A DNA stretch of 35,906 bases, taken from assembly GCA_027485285.1 (NCBI GenBank), contig JAIXRH010000008.1, positions 1 to 35,906 of the forward strand, read 5' to 3'. Shown one piece after another: positions 16,090 to 25,342 of this stretch (its first letter is position 1; each line of letters begins with the position of its first letter). The notes under the pieces are model-generated. The model had not been told where the DNA came from. It saw only the letters and a list, made by a program, of their open reading frames with translations, and searched no databases. Origin of the DNA: Comamonadaceae bacterium (lineage in GTDB: Bacteria; Pseudomonadota; Gammaproteobacteria; Burkholderiales; Burkholderiaceae_C). Position numbers and translations under genes: made by a program.

Positions 16090-18005
16090 TTCCAGAACTC
16101 GGTAATTTCGCGCTCATGCTCGCCGCCTTGGTGGCGGTGATGCAAGGCGTGCTGCCCATTGCAGGCACTTTGGTGCGCCAGCCGCAAATGCAAGTCACCT
16201 TGCAATCGTTGGCGCGGCCCACGGCCGCGTTGCAGTTTGCATTGGTGGCGTTTGCGTTTGGCGCGCTGGCCACTTCGTTTTTGAACAACGATTTCTCCGT
16301 GCTGTACGTGTCGCAACACTCCAACTCGTTGTTGCCCAAGCCTTACCAATTTGCCGCGGTGTGGGGCGGCCACGAAGGCTCGCTCTTGCTGTGGGTGTTG
16401 ATGCTGACCTTGTGGTCGGTGGCGGTGGCGGTGTTCTCGCGCAGCTTGCCACTCGACATGGTGGCGCGTGTGATTGGTGTGTTGGGCTTGATCTCGGTGG
16501 GCTTTTTGCTGTTCATTTTGCTCACCTCTAACCCGTTTGATCGCCTGCTGCCAGCGGCCTTGGACGGCAAAGATTTGAACCCCTTGCTGCAAGACCCCGG
16601 CTTGGTCATTCATCCGCCCATGCTCTACATGGGCTACGTGGGCATGGCCGTGGCGTTTGCGTTTGCCGTGTCGGCTTTGATGAGCGGACGCTTGGACGCG
16701 GCATGGGCCCGTTGGTCGCGCCCTTGGACGGTGGTGGCTTGGACCTTCCTCACCTTTGGCATTGGCCTGGGTTCTTGGTGGGCGTATTACGAACTCGGCT
16801 GGGGCGGCTGGTGGTTTTGGGACCCGGTTGAAAACGCGTCGCTCATGCCTTGGTTGGTGTCCACGGCGCTGATTCACTCCTTGATGGTGACCGAGAAGCG
16901 CGGCAGCTTCAAGGCGTGGACCGTGTTGTTGGCCATTGCGGCTTTTTCGTTGTCGTTGCTGGGCACCTTCCTTGTGCGCTCAGGGGTGTTGACGTCGGTG
17001 CACGCATTTGCGTCTGACCCCAAGCGTGGGGTGTTCATCTTGGTGTTCTTGGCCGTGGTGGTGGGGGCGTCGCTCACGTTGTTTGCATGGCGTGCGCCGC
17101 GTGTGGCCTTGGGTGGCCGCATGGAATTGGTGTCGCGCGAGTCGTTTTTGTTGGCCAACAGCGTGTTGTTGGTGGTGGCCACGGCGGCTGTGTTGCTGGG
17201 CACGATCTATCCGCTCATCATTGATGCGCTCAACATGGGCAAGTTGTCCGTGGGGCCGCCTTACTTCAACGCCGTGTTTGCGCCCCTGCTGGTGCCCGTT
17301 GTGTTTTTGATGGTGCCTGGGTCTGTGGCGCGTTGGCGCGATGCCAATGTGCGTGAGATGGCCCACAAGCTGCGCTGGACCTTTGCGGGTGCGCTGGCCT
17401 TGGGTCTGCTCTTGCCCTTTGTGTTGGGCGGCTGGTCGATTGGCGCAGCGTTTGGCTTGTTTCTGGGTTGCTGGGTGGCTTTGGGCATGGCCCAGCAAGT
17501 CATTGAGCGCATCGGCAAGCCGGGGCGCATTGGCGCATCGTTTTGGGGGCAACACACGGCCCACTTGGGCATGGCGGTGTTGGTCATTGGCATCACGGGC
17601 GTGAAGTGTTACGAGGTGGAGCGCGATGTGCGTATGCAAATTGGCGACGTGGTCACCATTGCGCCTTACACCTTCCGCTTGAACTCGCTCGACGAAGTGC
17701 TTGGCCCCAACTACAAGGCTGTTCGCGCCGATGTGGAGGTGCTGCGCAACGACAAAGTGATTGAAATTTTGCAGCCCGAAAAGCGACGCTATTTTTCGTC
17801 ACCCATGGCCATGACCGAAGCGGGCATTGACTCGGGCTTCATGCGCGATTTGTATGTGTCGCTGGGCGAGCCGCTGAATGACACGCGCACCGAGTGGAGC
17901 ATGCGTGTGTATTACAAGCCCTTTGTGCCGTGGCTGTGGGGCGGCGTGTTGCTGATGGTCTTTGGCGGCGTGTTGGCCGCCCTCGACCGGAGATACCGCA
18001 AATGA
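16086..18005 (+). CDS. ccmF: Cytochrome c haem lyase subunit CcmF
   Basis: A 639-residue polytopic membrane protein that attaches haem to apocytochrome c together with CcmH/CcmI. The WWD motif is visible as [14 protein letters not shown] (about residues 240-253), with neighbouring conserved segments [10 protein letters not shown] and [12 protein letters not shown] large periplasmic loop precedes the last helix. It overlaps ccmE and ccmG by four bases each. Confidence 0.98.
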   Translation: MIPELGNFALMLAALVAVMQGVLPIAGTLVRQPQMQVTLQSLARPTAALQFALVAFAFGALATSFLNNDFSVLYVSQHSNSLLPKPYQFAAVWGGHEGSLLLWVLMLTLWSVAVAVFSRSLPLDMVARVIGVLGLISVGFLLFILLTSNPFDRLLPAALDGKDLNPLLQDPGLVIHPPMLYMGYVGMAVAFAFAVSALMSGRLDAAWARWSRPWTVVAWTFLTFGIGLGSWWAYYELGWGGWWFWDPVENASLMPWLVSTALIHSLMVTEKRGSFKAWTVLLAIAAFSLSLLGTFLVRSGVLTSVHAFASDPKRGVFILVFLAVVVGASLTLFAWRAPRVALGGRMELVSRESFLLANSVLLVVATAAVLLGTIYPLIIDALNMGKLSVGPPYFNAVFAPLLVPVVFLMVPGSVARWRDANVREMAHKLRWTFAGALALGLLLPFVLGGWSIGAAFGLFLGCWVALGMAQQVIERIGKPGRIGASFWGQHTAHLGMAVLVIGITGVKCYEVERDVRMQIGDVVTIAPYTFRLNSLDEVLGPNYKAVRADVEVLRNDKVIEILQPEKRRYFSSPMAMTEAGIDSGFMRDLYVSLGEPLNDTRTEWSMRVYYKPFVPWLWGGVLLMVFGGVLAALDRRYRK

Positions 18006-18583
18006 AAAAGGTGTTGATTCCGCTGGTTTTGTTCATCGCTTTGGTGGTGTTCTTGGCCGTGGGCCTCAAGCGCGATCCGCGTGACATTCCTTCTCCCTTG
18101 GTTGGCAAGCCTGCGCCGCATTTCACCCTGTTCACCTTAGAGAAAGGCGATCAGAAGTTTTCACCCATCGACATGCAAGGCCAAGTTTGGATGCTCAATG
18201 TGTGGGCCACTTGGTGTGTGGCCTGCCGCGAAGAACACCCCGTGCTGGTGGCCTTTTCTGAAAAACACCAAGTGCCCATCGTGGGCCTGAGCTACAAAGA
18301 AATTCAGCCCCAAGACCCCGCCTACAAAGCACCGTTTGACGACAAACTCCAACTCGCCCGTGAGCGCAGCCAAGTCTGGCTCAAGCGCCATGGCAATCCT
18401 TACATCACCACGGTCATGGACCTCGACGGCCGTGTGGGCATCAACTACGGCGTGTACGGCGTGCCTGAAACCTACGTCATCGACAAAGGCGGCGTGATTC
18501 GCTACAAGTTTGTGGGCGCGGTCACGCCAGCCTTGTTGGCCGACAAAATCTTGCCCCTGATTTCGGAGCTGAACAAGTCATGA
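18002..18583 (+). CDS. ccmG: Thioredoxin-like protein CcmG/DsbE
   Basis: A 193-residue membrane-anchored periplasmic thiol:disulphide oxidoreductase. The active site is WATWCVACREEHP with Cys72 and Cys75, and the cis-proline loop is in GVYGVPETYVID. It keeps apocytochrome CXXCH cysteines reduced for haem attachment. The start overlaps the ccmF stop and the end overlaps ccmH. Confidence 0.96.
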   Translation: MKKVLIPLVLFIALVVFLAVGLKRDPRDIPSPLVGKPAPHFTLFTLEKGDQKFSPIDMQGQVWMLNVWATWCVACREEHPVLVAFSEKHQVPIVGLSYKEIQPQDPAYKAPFDDKLQLARERSQVWLKRHGNPYITTVMDLDGRVGINYGVYGVPETYVIDKGGVIRYKFVGAVTPALLADKILPLISELNKS

Positions 18584-19044
18584 AACGTTTGATTCTGAAG
18601 GCCGTATTCACGCTGGGCCTCGTTGTGTTGGCGTCTGTGAGCTCGGGTCGCGAGGCCATGCCCATGGCAGAAGACCCCAAGCTGGAAGCGCGTCTGGATG
18701 CGCTCTCGCATGAGTTGCGCTGCATGGTGTGCCAAAACGAATCATTGGCCTCGTCCCGTGCTGAGTTGGCCGACGACTTGCGCAACGAAGTGCGAGCGCT
18801 GATTCGCTCTGGCAAGTCTGACCTAGAAGTCAAAGATTTCCTCGTCTCCCGTTACGGCGATTTTGTGCTGTACAACCCCGAGGTCAAACCGCTCACCTGG
18901 GTGCTGTGGTTTGGTCCATTTGTGTTGCTGGTGATGGCCGTCATCTTTCTCGGCATGTATTTGCGTCAACGCCGCGCCCTGGCTGCGCCTGAGGCCATGA
19001 GCGACGACGAGCGCGAACGCGCCAAGCAACTGTTGAAAGGTTGA
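18580..19044 (+). CDS. ccmH: Cytochrome c maturation protein CcmH
   Basis: A 154-residue protein with a signal or anchor sequence, a periplasmic three-helix domain carrying LRCMVCQNESLASS (Cys48 and Cys51), and a C-terminal membrane helix. It is the short (CcmH N-terminal/CcmL) form; the TPR part is the separate next gene, as is usual in betaproteobacteria. It reduces or hands over apocytochrome thiols. Confidence 0.96.
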   Translation: MKRLILKAVFTLGLVVLASVSSGREAMPMAEDPKLEARLDALSHELRCMVCQNESLASSRAELADDLRNEVRALIRSGKSDLEVKDFLVSRYGDFVLYNPEVKPLTWVLWFGPFVLLVMAVIFLGMYLRQRRALAAPEAMSDDERERAKQLLKG

Positions 19045-19045
19045 T

Positions 19046-20374
19046 GTGAATCCCTCCCTTGTTTTTATTTTTGCCGCCGTGGCCATGATGGCCGTGGTGA
19101 TGGGTGTGTTGTGCGTGGCGCTGTGGCGAGGTTCACAACAGGGGGCACGCATGGCATCCCAGCAAATCGACGCTGCCAACAACCCTGCCCAAGCCAACGC
19201 AGCCGTCTACCGTGACCAAATGGCCGATCTCGACCGCGAATTTGTGATGGGTAACCTGAACTACGAAGAGCTCAAGGCCGCGCGTGATGAACTGTCGCAA
19301 CGCTTGTTGGCCGACATAGGTGATGAGGGTTTGACCTCGGCGTCCGTGACGCCTGCCGCGTCTGGCACCTTGCTGTGGCGTAAGCCTTGGTGGGCCATCG
19401 GCTTGATGGTGTTTGTGGTGCCCGTGTCGTCCATGCTGATGTACAGCGTGCTGGGCGAGCCTGCCGCGCTGGACCCGATGGCGCTCAAGCAAGGTGTGGA
19501 TTCATCTGCTGAGGTCACGCCAGAAAAGATGACGGAGATGGCCACTGCGCTCACCCGCCGTTTACAAGACGAACCCAACAACATGGAAGGTTGGGTCATG
19601 TTGGGACGCGTCCAGCGTGCGCGTGGGCTGTTTGAAGAGTCCGCCGAGGCTTATGCCAAAGCCTTGGCGCTGAGCCGCGATGACAACCTGTTGATTGAGC
19701 GTGCCGAAGTGTTGGCCCAAAAGAACGGGGGCAGCTTTGCCGGTGAACCTTGGTCCATCATCCAACGTGTGCTGACGGCTGATCCCCTGCACATGAACGC
19801 TTTGTTCTTGGCGGGCAGTGCGTCGTATGCCGAGATGAATTTCAACACGGCCTTGCGTTACTGGGAGCGTGCCCGCGAAGTGGTGCCTGCTGATTCACCC
19901 GACGCCCCCGAGCTAGACCGCGCCATTGCAGAAGCGCGCAGCAAAATGGGTTTGCCTGCGATTCCACCACGCGCGGTGAGTGCGGCTGAACAGCCAGCCA
20001 GCAAAGCCGCCCTGGCGGCCAGCAGCATCAGCGGCCGCGTGACCCTGGTCAAAGAGTTACAAGGCTTGGTGGCGCCCACCGACACCGTGTTTGTGTATGC
20101 CACGCCCGTGGCCGGCTCACGCATGCCCGTGGCCATTGTGCGCACCACGGCCGACAAACTGCCCTTTGATTTTGTGCTGGACGACAGCACCGCCATGAAT
20201 CCAAGTGCCAAGCTCTCTGGCATGGACGAGGTGACGGTGCGTGTGCGCATTTCAAAGAGTGGCCAAGCGATGGCCCAAGCGGGTGACTACGGCGTCAGCG
20301 TGACGCCTGTGAAGCTGGGCAGCAAAGGCTTGAACTTGATGGTGCGAGACACTTTGCAATCCACAGCGCAGTAA
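19046..20374 (+). CDS. ccmI: Cytochrome c maturation TPR protein CcmI
   Basis: A 442-residue protein that binds the C-terminus of apocytochromes. There are two membrane segments (about residues 5-25 and 110-130) flanking a short cytoplasmic leucine-zipper-like region, then TPR repeats (LQDEPNNMEGWVMLGRVQRA, FEESAEAYAKALAL, LFLAGSASYAEMNFNTALRYW) and a C-terminal beta domain. The start is a GTG one base after the ccmH stop. It ends the operon, followed at once by a terminator. Confidence 0.94.
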   Translation: MNPSLVFIFAAVAMMAVVMGVLCVALWRGSQQGARMASQQIDAANNPAQANAAVYRDQMADLDREFVMGNLNYEELKAARDELSQRLLADIGDEGLTSASVTPAASGTLLWRKPWWAIGLMVFVVPVSSMLMYSVLGEPAALDPMALKQGVDSSAEVTPEKMTEMATALTRRLQDEPNNMEGWVMLGRVQRARGLFEESAEAYAKALALSRDDNLLIERAEVLAQKNGGSFAGEPWSIIQRVLTADPLHMNALFLAGSASYAEMNFNTALRYWERAREVVPADSPDAPELDRAIAEARSKMGLPAIPPRAVSAAEQPASKAALAASSISGRVTLVKELQGLVAPTDTVFVYATPVAGSRMPVAIVRTTADKLPFDFVLDDSTAMNPSAKLSGMDEVTVRVRISKSGQAMAQAGDYGVSVTPVKLGSKGLNLMVRDTLQSTAQ

Positions 20375-20377
20375 AAA

Positions 20378-20405
20378 AGCCCCGCAGTGTTGACACTGCG
20401 GGGCT
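20378..20405. terminator. Bidirectional rho-independent terminator
   Basis: A perfect 12-bp stem AGCCCCGCAGTG / CACTGCGGGGCT with a TTGA loop lies between convergent ccmI and the response regulator. A run of A precedes it, giving a T tract on the minus strand; the plus strand has a weaker GTTTGT tail. Confidence 0.92.
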
Positions 20406-20426
20406 GTTTGTGAGGTGCTGAGTGGG

Positions 20427-21017
20427 TTACAGCAAACCGTTCGTGCGAGCAAAGTGCAGCGTCTGCGTGCGGCTCTTCACGTCCAAACGACGGAACAAGC
20501 GCCACAGGTGAACCTTCACCGTGTGCTCACTGATCTCTAGCTCAGCAGCAATGTCACGGTTGCTCAAACCGCGGTCGAGCATGACGATGAGTTGCTTTTG
20601 GCGCTTTGACAACTTGGTCTCGCCAATGGCCACCACTTCTTCATCGCCATTCTCAGCGGCAAACAAACCTTGGATGGCGGAAGAAATTTCGTTGGCAGGG
20701 GTGGACTTCTCAATGTAGATGTCTGCACCCGCTTCGATACAGGTTTCTTCAGCCTCGCCTGCAGGCATAGAAGAAATCACCGCCAAGGGCACGTTGGCAT
20801 ACATGGTTTTGATGTCTTTGACCGCAGAGGTGCCTTTGACGCCAGGCAACAACAAATCGAGCATGAACAATTCGGGCTCACCATTTTTGATGATGGCCGC
20901 TTGCAATTCGCTGAATTTATCTAATTCAATGACTTTCGATGCGGGACGCATGCGACGCAACAACATGGCGATGGCTTGGCGCACCAAGGGGTGGTCGTCA
21001 ATGATGTACATACTCAT
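20427..21017 (-). CDS. NarL/LuxR-family response regulator
   Basis: A 196-residue two-domain regulator. The receiver domain (1-120) has acidic residues Asp7 and Asp8, the phosphoacceptor Asp54 in FMLDLLLPG and Lys104 in YIEKSTP. The GerE-type HTH (about 133-192) contains LSKRQKQLIVMLDRGLSNR and EISEHTVKVHLWRLFRRL. No sensor kinase is encoded nearby, so it is an orphan within the window. It lies 22 bases downstream of trpS on the same strand, which suggests read-through transcription. Targets are unknown. Confidence 0.93.
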   Translation of the reverse strand: MSMYIIDDHPLVRQAIAMLLRRMRPASKVIELDKFSELQAAIIKNGEPELFMLDLLLPGVKGTSAVKDIKTMYANVPLAVISSMPAGEAEETCIEAGADIYIEKSTPANEISSAIQGLFAAENGDEEVVAIGETKLSKRQKQLIVMLDRGLSNRDIAAELEISEHTVKVHLWRLFRRLDVKSRTQTLHFARTNGLL

Positions 21018-21039
21018 TTTTATTACTCCTGAATCAATA

Positions 21040-22236
21040 TTAGTAGTTTAGCCCCATTGCGGACCGGACTTCTCGCATGGTCTCACGGGCCGTTGTGCGA
21101 GCTTTTTCAGTACCAGCATCTACGATGTCGCGCACAATTTTGGGATGGGTGATATACGGTTCGGCCCGTTCTAGCATGGGTTGCTGCTCGCGCAGGATGG
21201 CATCAATGATGGGTTGTTTGCACTCTAAGCAGCCTATGCCCGCGGTTTTGCAGCCTTGGGCCACCCACTCGCGTTGGCCCACATCGCTGTAAACCATGTG
21301 GAATTGCCAAACGGGGCACTTGTCGGGGTTGCCCACGTCGGTGCGTTTTTGGCGTGCGGGGTCGGTGGGCATGCGCTTGACTTTGTGCTCAATCGTGGCG
21401 CGGTCTTCGCGGATGGCAATCGAGTTGTTGTAGCTTTTGCTCATCTTGGCGCCGTCAAGGCCAGGCAGCTTGCTGGCTTCGGTCAACAGTGCATGGGGTT
21501 CGGTCAAGATGACTTTGCCTGTGCCTTTGAAGTAGCCCTCTAAGCGTTCGCGGTCTTGCACGTCGAGCTCGGGTGCGGAGGCGATGAAGCCGAGGGCACC
21601 TTCCATGGCTTTGGCGTCACCAGTCTCTTGGTAGGCCTTGCGAGATTTTTCAAAACGCTTGATGCTGTCTTTGGGCAGCTTGGCCAACGAGGCCTGCACT
21701 TTTTCTTCGGCGTTGATTTCGCGGCCATAGAGGTGGTTGAAGCGACGCGCGGCTTCGCGGGTCAGCTCCACATGGCTGGCTTGGTCTTCGCCCACGGGCA
21801 CATGCTTGGCTTTGTAAATCAAGATGTCGGCCGCTTGGAGCAGCGGATAGCCCAAGAAGCCGTACGTGGACAAGTCTTTGTCCTTGAGCTTTTCTTGTTG
21901 GTCTTTGTAGGTCGGCACGCGCTCCAACCAGCCCAACGGTGTGCCCATGGCCAAAAGCGTGAACAGCTCGGCGTGTTCAGGAATGCGGCTTTGCAAAAAG
22001 ATGGTGCAAGCATTGGGGTCGAGGCCCGCGGCGAGCCAGTCGATCACCATCTCGTAGACGTTCTTTTCGATCACCTCGCGGTTTTCATAGTGGGTGGTCA
22101 GGGCGTGCCAGTCAGCCACAAAGTAGTAGCAATCCAACTCGGACTGCAAACGCACCCAGTTTTTCAAAGCGCCGTGGTAGTGGCCCAAATGCAAAGCCCC
22201 CGTGGGGCGCATGCCGGAGAGAACGCGTTCTTTCAT
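21040..22236 (-). CDS. trpS: Tryptophanyl-tRNA synthetase
   Basis: A class I synthetase that charges tRNA-Trp. The HIGH-type motif is GALHLGHYHGAL and the KMSKS motif is GAKMSKSYNN. At 398 residues it is longer than the ~334-residue E. coli enzyme, which is common in betaproteobacteria: the extra segment (about 265-310, with CPVWQFH and CLECKQ cysteines) lies in the C-terminal half. Located 20 bases downstream of the M50 protease gene on the same strand. Confidence 0.97.
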   Translation of the reverse strand: MKERVLSGMRPTGALHLGHYHGALKNWVRLQSELDCYYFVADWHALTTHYENREVIEKNVYEMVIDWLAAGLDPNACTIFLQSRIPEHAELFTLLAMGTPLGWLERVPTYKDQQEKLKDKDLSTYGFLGYPLLQAADILIYKAKHVPVGEDQASHVELTREAARRFNHLYGREINAEEKVQASLAKLPKDSIKRFEKSRKAYQETGDAKAMEGALGFIASAPELDVQDRERLEGYFKGTGKVILTEPHALLTEASKLPGLDGAKMSKSYNNSIAIREDRATIEHKVKRMPTDPARQKRTDVGNPDKCPVWQFHMVYSDVGQREWVAQGCKTAGIGCLECKQPIIDAILREQQPMLERAEPYITHPKIVRDIVDAGTEKARTTARETMREVRSAMGLNY

Positions 22237-22256
22237 ATCGTGCTTACTTTAGTCAA

Positions 22257-22928
22257 TCAGGGATGCAACACATATTCAATCGGACTGAGCACGGTGGACA
22301 AAGCGACCAAGGTCCACTTCATCAAAGGTCCCATCCAAAGGGTGTCAAGTTGTTTAAAAGCGACCAGCGCCAAGACAATGTAAATGCCATAAGGTTCAAC
22401 CTTGGACAGCCACATCGCGGCGCGCCAGGGCAGCAAGCCCACCAGCACGCGGCCGCCATCGAGCGGCGGCAAGGGAAACAGGTTGAACACAAACATCGAC
22501 ACGTTCACCACGACGCCGGCCAAACTCATTTTCAAAAAATAGGTTTCGGTCACGTCGAAATGCTTCATCAGATAGAAGGCCAGCAGCCAAGCCAAGGCTT
22601 GCAAGAAGTTGATGGCAGGGCCCGCAAACGCGACCCAAATCATGTCGCGCTTGGGGTGGTTCAAATGGCCAAATCGCACGGGCACAGGTTTGGCGTAGCC
22701 AAACAAAAAGTTCCCGCCAGAAGCGAAGTACAGCAGCGCAGGCACTGCAATCGTGCCCAACGGGTCGATGTGTGGGATGGGGTTGAGGGTCACGCGGCCC
22801 AGCATCCACGCGGTGTTGTCACCCAGCTTGTGCGCCACGTAGCCGTGCGCAGCCTCGTGCAGCGTGATGGCAAACACCACGGGCAAGGCATAGATCAGAA
22901 TGGTTTGAATCAGCTCAGAAAAATTCAC
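22257..22928 (-). CDS. Site-2 protease family (M50) membrane metalloprotease
   Basis: A 223-residue polytopic membrane protein. HEAAHG gives the zinc ligands His24 and His28 with catalytic Glu25; the third ligand is the Asp of NLFPLPPLDGGRVL. It has no PDZ or CBS domain, so it belongs to the minimal YwhC/SpoIVFB-like group. Substrates of this subgroup are mostly unknown. The start codon is GTG. It is probably in a unit with trpS. Confidence 0.92.
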   Translation of the reverse strand: MNFSELIQTILIYALPVVFAITLHEAAHGYVAHKLGDNTAWMLGRVTLNPIPHIDPLGTIAVPALLYFASGGNFLFGYAKPVPVRFGHLNHPKRDMIWVAFAGPAINFLQALAWLLAFYLMKHFDVTETYFLKMSLAGVVVNVSMFVFNLFPLPPLDGGRVLVGLLPWRAAMWLSKVEPYGIYIVLALVAFKQLDTLWMGPLMKWTLVALSTVLSPIEYVLHP

Positions 22929-22974
22929 AGCAGCATTGTCTCATTCAGCTCAGCCGACCTAGGCGCTTCGCCGT

Positions 22975-23610
22975 TCACAAGCCCAAAGCGCTGAGTGGGC
23001 CGCGCCCTTGACGCATCACCTCTGGGTCGCCGCCGTTGTCCATGGGCGTGAGGTCTACCACGGTGGTGGGCTCTAGAGGACATGCGCCTGCGTCAATCAC
23101 GGCGGCAAGTTCGTGCTCAAAGCGGTCACGAATGTCTTCGGCGTCGTTCATGGGGTCGGTTTCGCCAGGGGCGATGAGCGTGGTGGACAGGAGCGGTGCG
23201 CCATGGAGTTCCAGCAAATCAAGCAAGGTTTTGTTCAGCGGCACGCGCAAACCAATGGTTTTGCGCTGCGGGTGACTGACGCGGCGCGGCACTTCTTTGG
23301 TCGCCTCCAAAATGAAGGTGTAGGCCCCGGGCGTGGCGGCTTTGAGTAAACGGTATTGGCGGTTGTCCACCTTGGCGTAGTTGGCCAGCTCCGACAAATC
23401 ACGGCACATCAGGGTGAGGTGGTGTTTGTCGTCGACTTGGCGAATGCGGCGCATGTGCTCCACCGCTGCCTTGTCGTCCAAGTGGCAGACCAGGGCGTAG
23501 CTGGAGTCGGTGGGCACGGCCACGATGCCGCCACGCGCGAGAACCTGCACGGCTTGCTTGAGCAGGCGGGGTTGGGGGTTGTCGGGGTGGACTTGAAGAA
23601 ACTGAGCCAT
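22975..23610 (-). CDS. YciO-like Sua5/YrdC-family protein
   Basis: A 211-residue protein of the YrdC fold. The N-terminus MAQFLQVHPDNPQPRLLKQA and the motifs VPTDSSYAL, LMCRDLSELANYA, PGAYTFIL and KEVPRRVSHPQRKTIGLRVP closely parallel E. coli YciO rather than TsaC. The family binds ATP and threonylcarbamoyl-type ligands; a role in t6A tRNA modification is proven for TsaC/Sua5 but not for YciO. The ATG at 23610 was chosen because homologous sequence starts exactly there; the longer frame to 23790 overlaps the next unit. Confidence 0.9.
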   Translation of the reverse strand: MAQFLQVHPDNPQPRLLKQAVQVLARGGIVAVPTDSSYALVCHLDDKAAVEHMRRIRQVDDKHHLTLMCRDLSELANYAKVDNRQYRLLKAATPGAYTFILEATKEVPRRVSHPQRKTIGLRVPLNKTLLDLLELHGAPLLSTTLIAPGETDPMNDAEDIRDRFEHELAAVIDAGACPLEPTTVVDLTPMDNGGDPEVMRQGRGPLSALGL

Positions 23611-23659
23611 GGGGGTGTGCGACGACAATGAACTGGCTGTGGTGCTGGGCACCAAGCGA

Positions 23660-24517
23660 TCATTGAATGCGGTCAGAAAGCGCTTCCCACACAGGGGTGA
23701 GTTGGCCAGGCAGCCAAGGCAGGGTGCCGAGGTCGATGCGGCTCTCCAGTGGGCTGTGAAAATCGCTGCCGCGTGAAGCGTACAGGTCAAACTCTTTGGC
23801 CATGTCCGCGTAAATCACATATTCGGGCACAGAGTGACTGCCCGTGACGACCTCAACGCCTTGGCCGCCGTGGTTTTTGAATTCGGTGAAGAGCGCAAAC
23901 TCTTCGTTGGGCGTGAAACCATAGCGCGCAGGGTGGGCGATGATGGCCATGCCCTTGGCTTGCACAATCCAATGCACCGCGTCTTTGAGTGAGGCCCAGC
24001 TGTGCGGCACAAAGCCAGGGTTGCCTTCGGTCAAGAAACGACGAAACACCTCATTGGTATCTTGGCAAATGCCAGTTTCGACGAGGAAGCGGGCAAAGTG
24101 GGTACGCGAAATCAGTTCGTGGTTGCCCGCGTATGTCAGGGCGCCTTCATAAGCGCCGTGGATGCCGACTTTGGCAAGACCTTCTGACATTTCTTTGGCA
24201 CGCTCGCCACGGCCGCCGCGTGTTTTGAGCAAGCCTTTTTGCAACTGTTCGTCATGCGCATCAAAGCCGAGCCCAACGATGTGCACAGTTTTGTGGGCGA
24301 AGGTGATGGAGATTTCCACGCCCGTGAGGTAGTGCATGCCGTTGGCTTTTGCAGCAGCCAGGGCGCGCTCTTGGCCACCCACTTCGTCGTGGTCGGTCAA
24401 GGCCCACAGCTCGACACCATTGGCTTTGGCGCGTGCAGCCAATTGCTCGGGTGTGAGCGTACCGTCCGAGACCACGGAGTGGCAGTGCAGATCGGCGTTG
24501 AGGATGGAGGAAGTCAC
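23660..24517 (-). CDS. PHP-domain phosphoesterase (3',5'-nucleoside bisphosphate phosphatase-like)
   Basis: A 285-residue PHP protein: metal ligands His11 and His13 in NADLHCHSVVSDG, then LTDHDEVGG, GVEIS, the central IIAHPARYG and the final SRGSDFHSP. This order matches the YciV/RnaAM group, which hydrolyses pAp and nibbles 5' ends of short RNAs. The start is a GTG at 24517, 4 bases after the TatD stop; the open frame runs much further upstream only because it shadows tatD. It probably forms a unit with tatD and the Rrf2 gene. Confidence 0.88.
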   Translation of the reverse strand: MTSSILNADLHCHSVVSDGTLTPEQLAARAKANGVELWALTDHDEVGGQERALAAAKANGMHYLTGVEISITFAHKTVHIVGLGFDAHDEQLQKGLLKTRGGRGERAKEMSEGLAKVGIHGAYEGALTYAGNHELISRTHFARFLVETGICQDTNEVFRRFLTEGNPGFVPHSWASLKDAVHWIVQAKGMAIIAHPARYGFTPNEEFALFTEFKNHGGQGVEVVTGSHSVPEYVIYADMAKEFDLYASRGSDFHSPLESRIDLGTLPWLPGQLTPVWEALSDRIQ

Positions 24518-24521
24518 GCCT

Positions 24522-25340
24522 TCATTGTAGGCGTGGCAAGGCAATTCGTGCATTGGCGCTGGTGGCAACGGCCAGCGCATCGAGGGGGAGGCCGCGCAGA
24601 TCGGCCAGCACTTGGGCAATGCGTGGCAGCTCGGCGGGTTCGTTGCGGCCTTGGGGCTGGCCAGCGGCGCGTTGCTCGGCGGTGGTGTAGAGCCAATGAG
24701 GCGCAATGTCGGGTGCATCGGTTTCGAGCACGATGGCTGAGAGTGGCAACTCAGTGGCCAAGCGGCGCAGCTGCAAGGCGCGCTCAAACGTGAGCGCACC
24801 TCCAAAGCCGAGCTTGAAGCCCAGCGCGATGAAGGCCTGCGCTTGCTGCAAACTGCCATTGAAAGCGTGGGCAATGCCGCCCACCACGGGTGTGTCGCGC
24901 AAGCCTTTGAGCAGCCAATCTGCGCTGCGGCGCACATGCACGATGACGGGCAATTGGTGGCGTTGTGCAAGCTTGAGCTGGGCTTTGTAAAACAGTTGCT
25001 GTTTGGCCAAGGCTTCGGGTGTGTTGAGCGCTGGGACAAACCCATCCAGGCCAATTTCACCCACGGCAACCAAGCGGGGGTCTTGGCGGTGGGCGTGCAG
25101 CGCGGCATCCAGCTGCGCCAAATGCGCCTCGGTGGCTTGCGGTGTGAAGAGCGGGTGAATGCCTAGCGCGTAAGCGTCTTGCTGTGCATGGGCCAGCAGG
25201 CGAACCGTGTCAAAGTTGGCGGCGGCTACCGCGGGAATCACACACATCGCCACCCCTGCGTCGCGTGCACGCCGATGCACGCCAGAGCGATCGGCATCAA
25301 ACTCGGCAGCATCTAGGTGGGCGTGTGTGTCAATCCACAT
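24522..25340 (-). CDS. TatD-family metal-dependent hydrolase
   Basis: A 272-residue TIM-barrel hydrolase. WIDTHAHLDAAEFD supplies metal ligands His6 and His8; VAVGEIGLDGF contains the metal-bridging Glu; VIVHVRRS and VLETDAPDIAPHW complete the site. Family members are Mg-dependent 3'-5' exonucleases involved in DNA/RNA quality control. It is flanked by the Rrf2 gene (2-base gap) and the PHP gene (4-base gap). Confidence 0.93.
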   Translation of the reverse strand: MWIDTHAHLDAAEFDADRSGVHRRARDAGVAMCVIPAVAAANFDTVRLLAHAQQDAYALGIHPLFTPQATEAHLAQLDAALHAHRQDPRLVAVGEIGLDGFVPALNTPEALAKQQLFYKAQLKLAQRHQLPVIVHVRRSADWLLKGLRDTPVVGGIAHAFNGSLQQAQAFIALGFKLGFGGALTFERALQLRRLATELPLSAIVLETDAPDIAPHWLYTTAEQRAAGQPQGRNEPAELPRIAQVLADLRGLPLDALAVATSANARIALPRLQ

Positions 25341-25342
25341 CC

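Noticed and set aside
15993-16877. Leftward 294-codon frame opposite ccmE/ccmF
   Set aside because: His/Arg/Gln-rich shadow of ccmF; no start context and no family resemblance.
23660-25108. A single 482-codon leftward protein
   Set aside because: The first ~200 codons are an out-of-frame shadow of tatD; the real PHP protein starts at the GTG at 24517.
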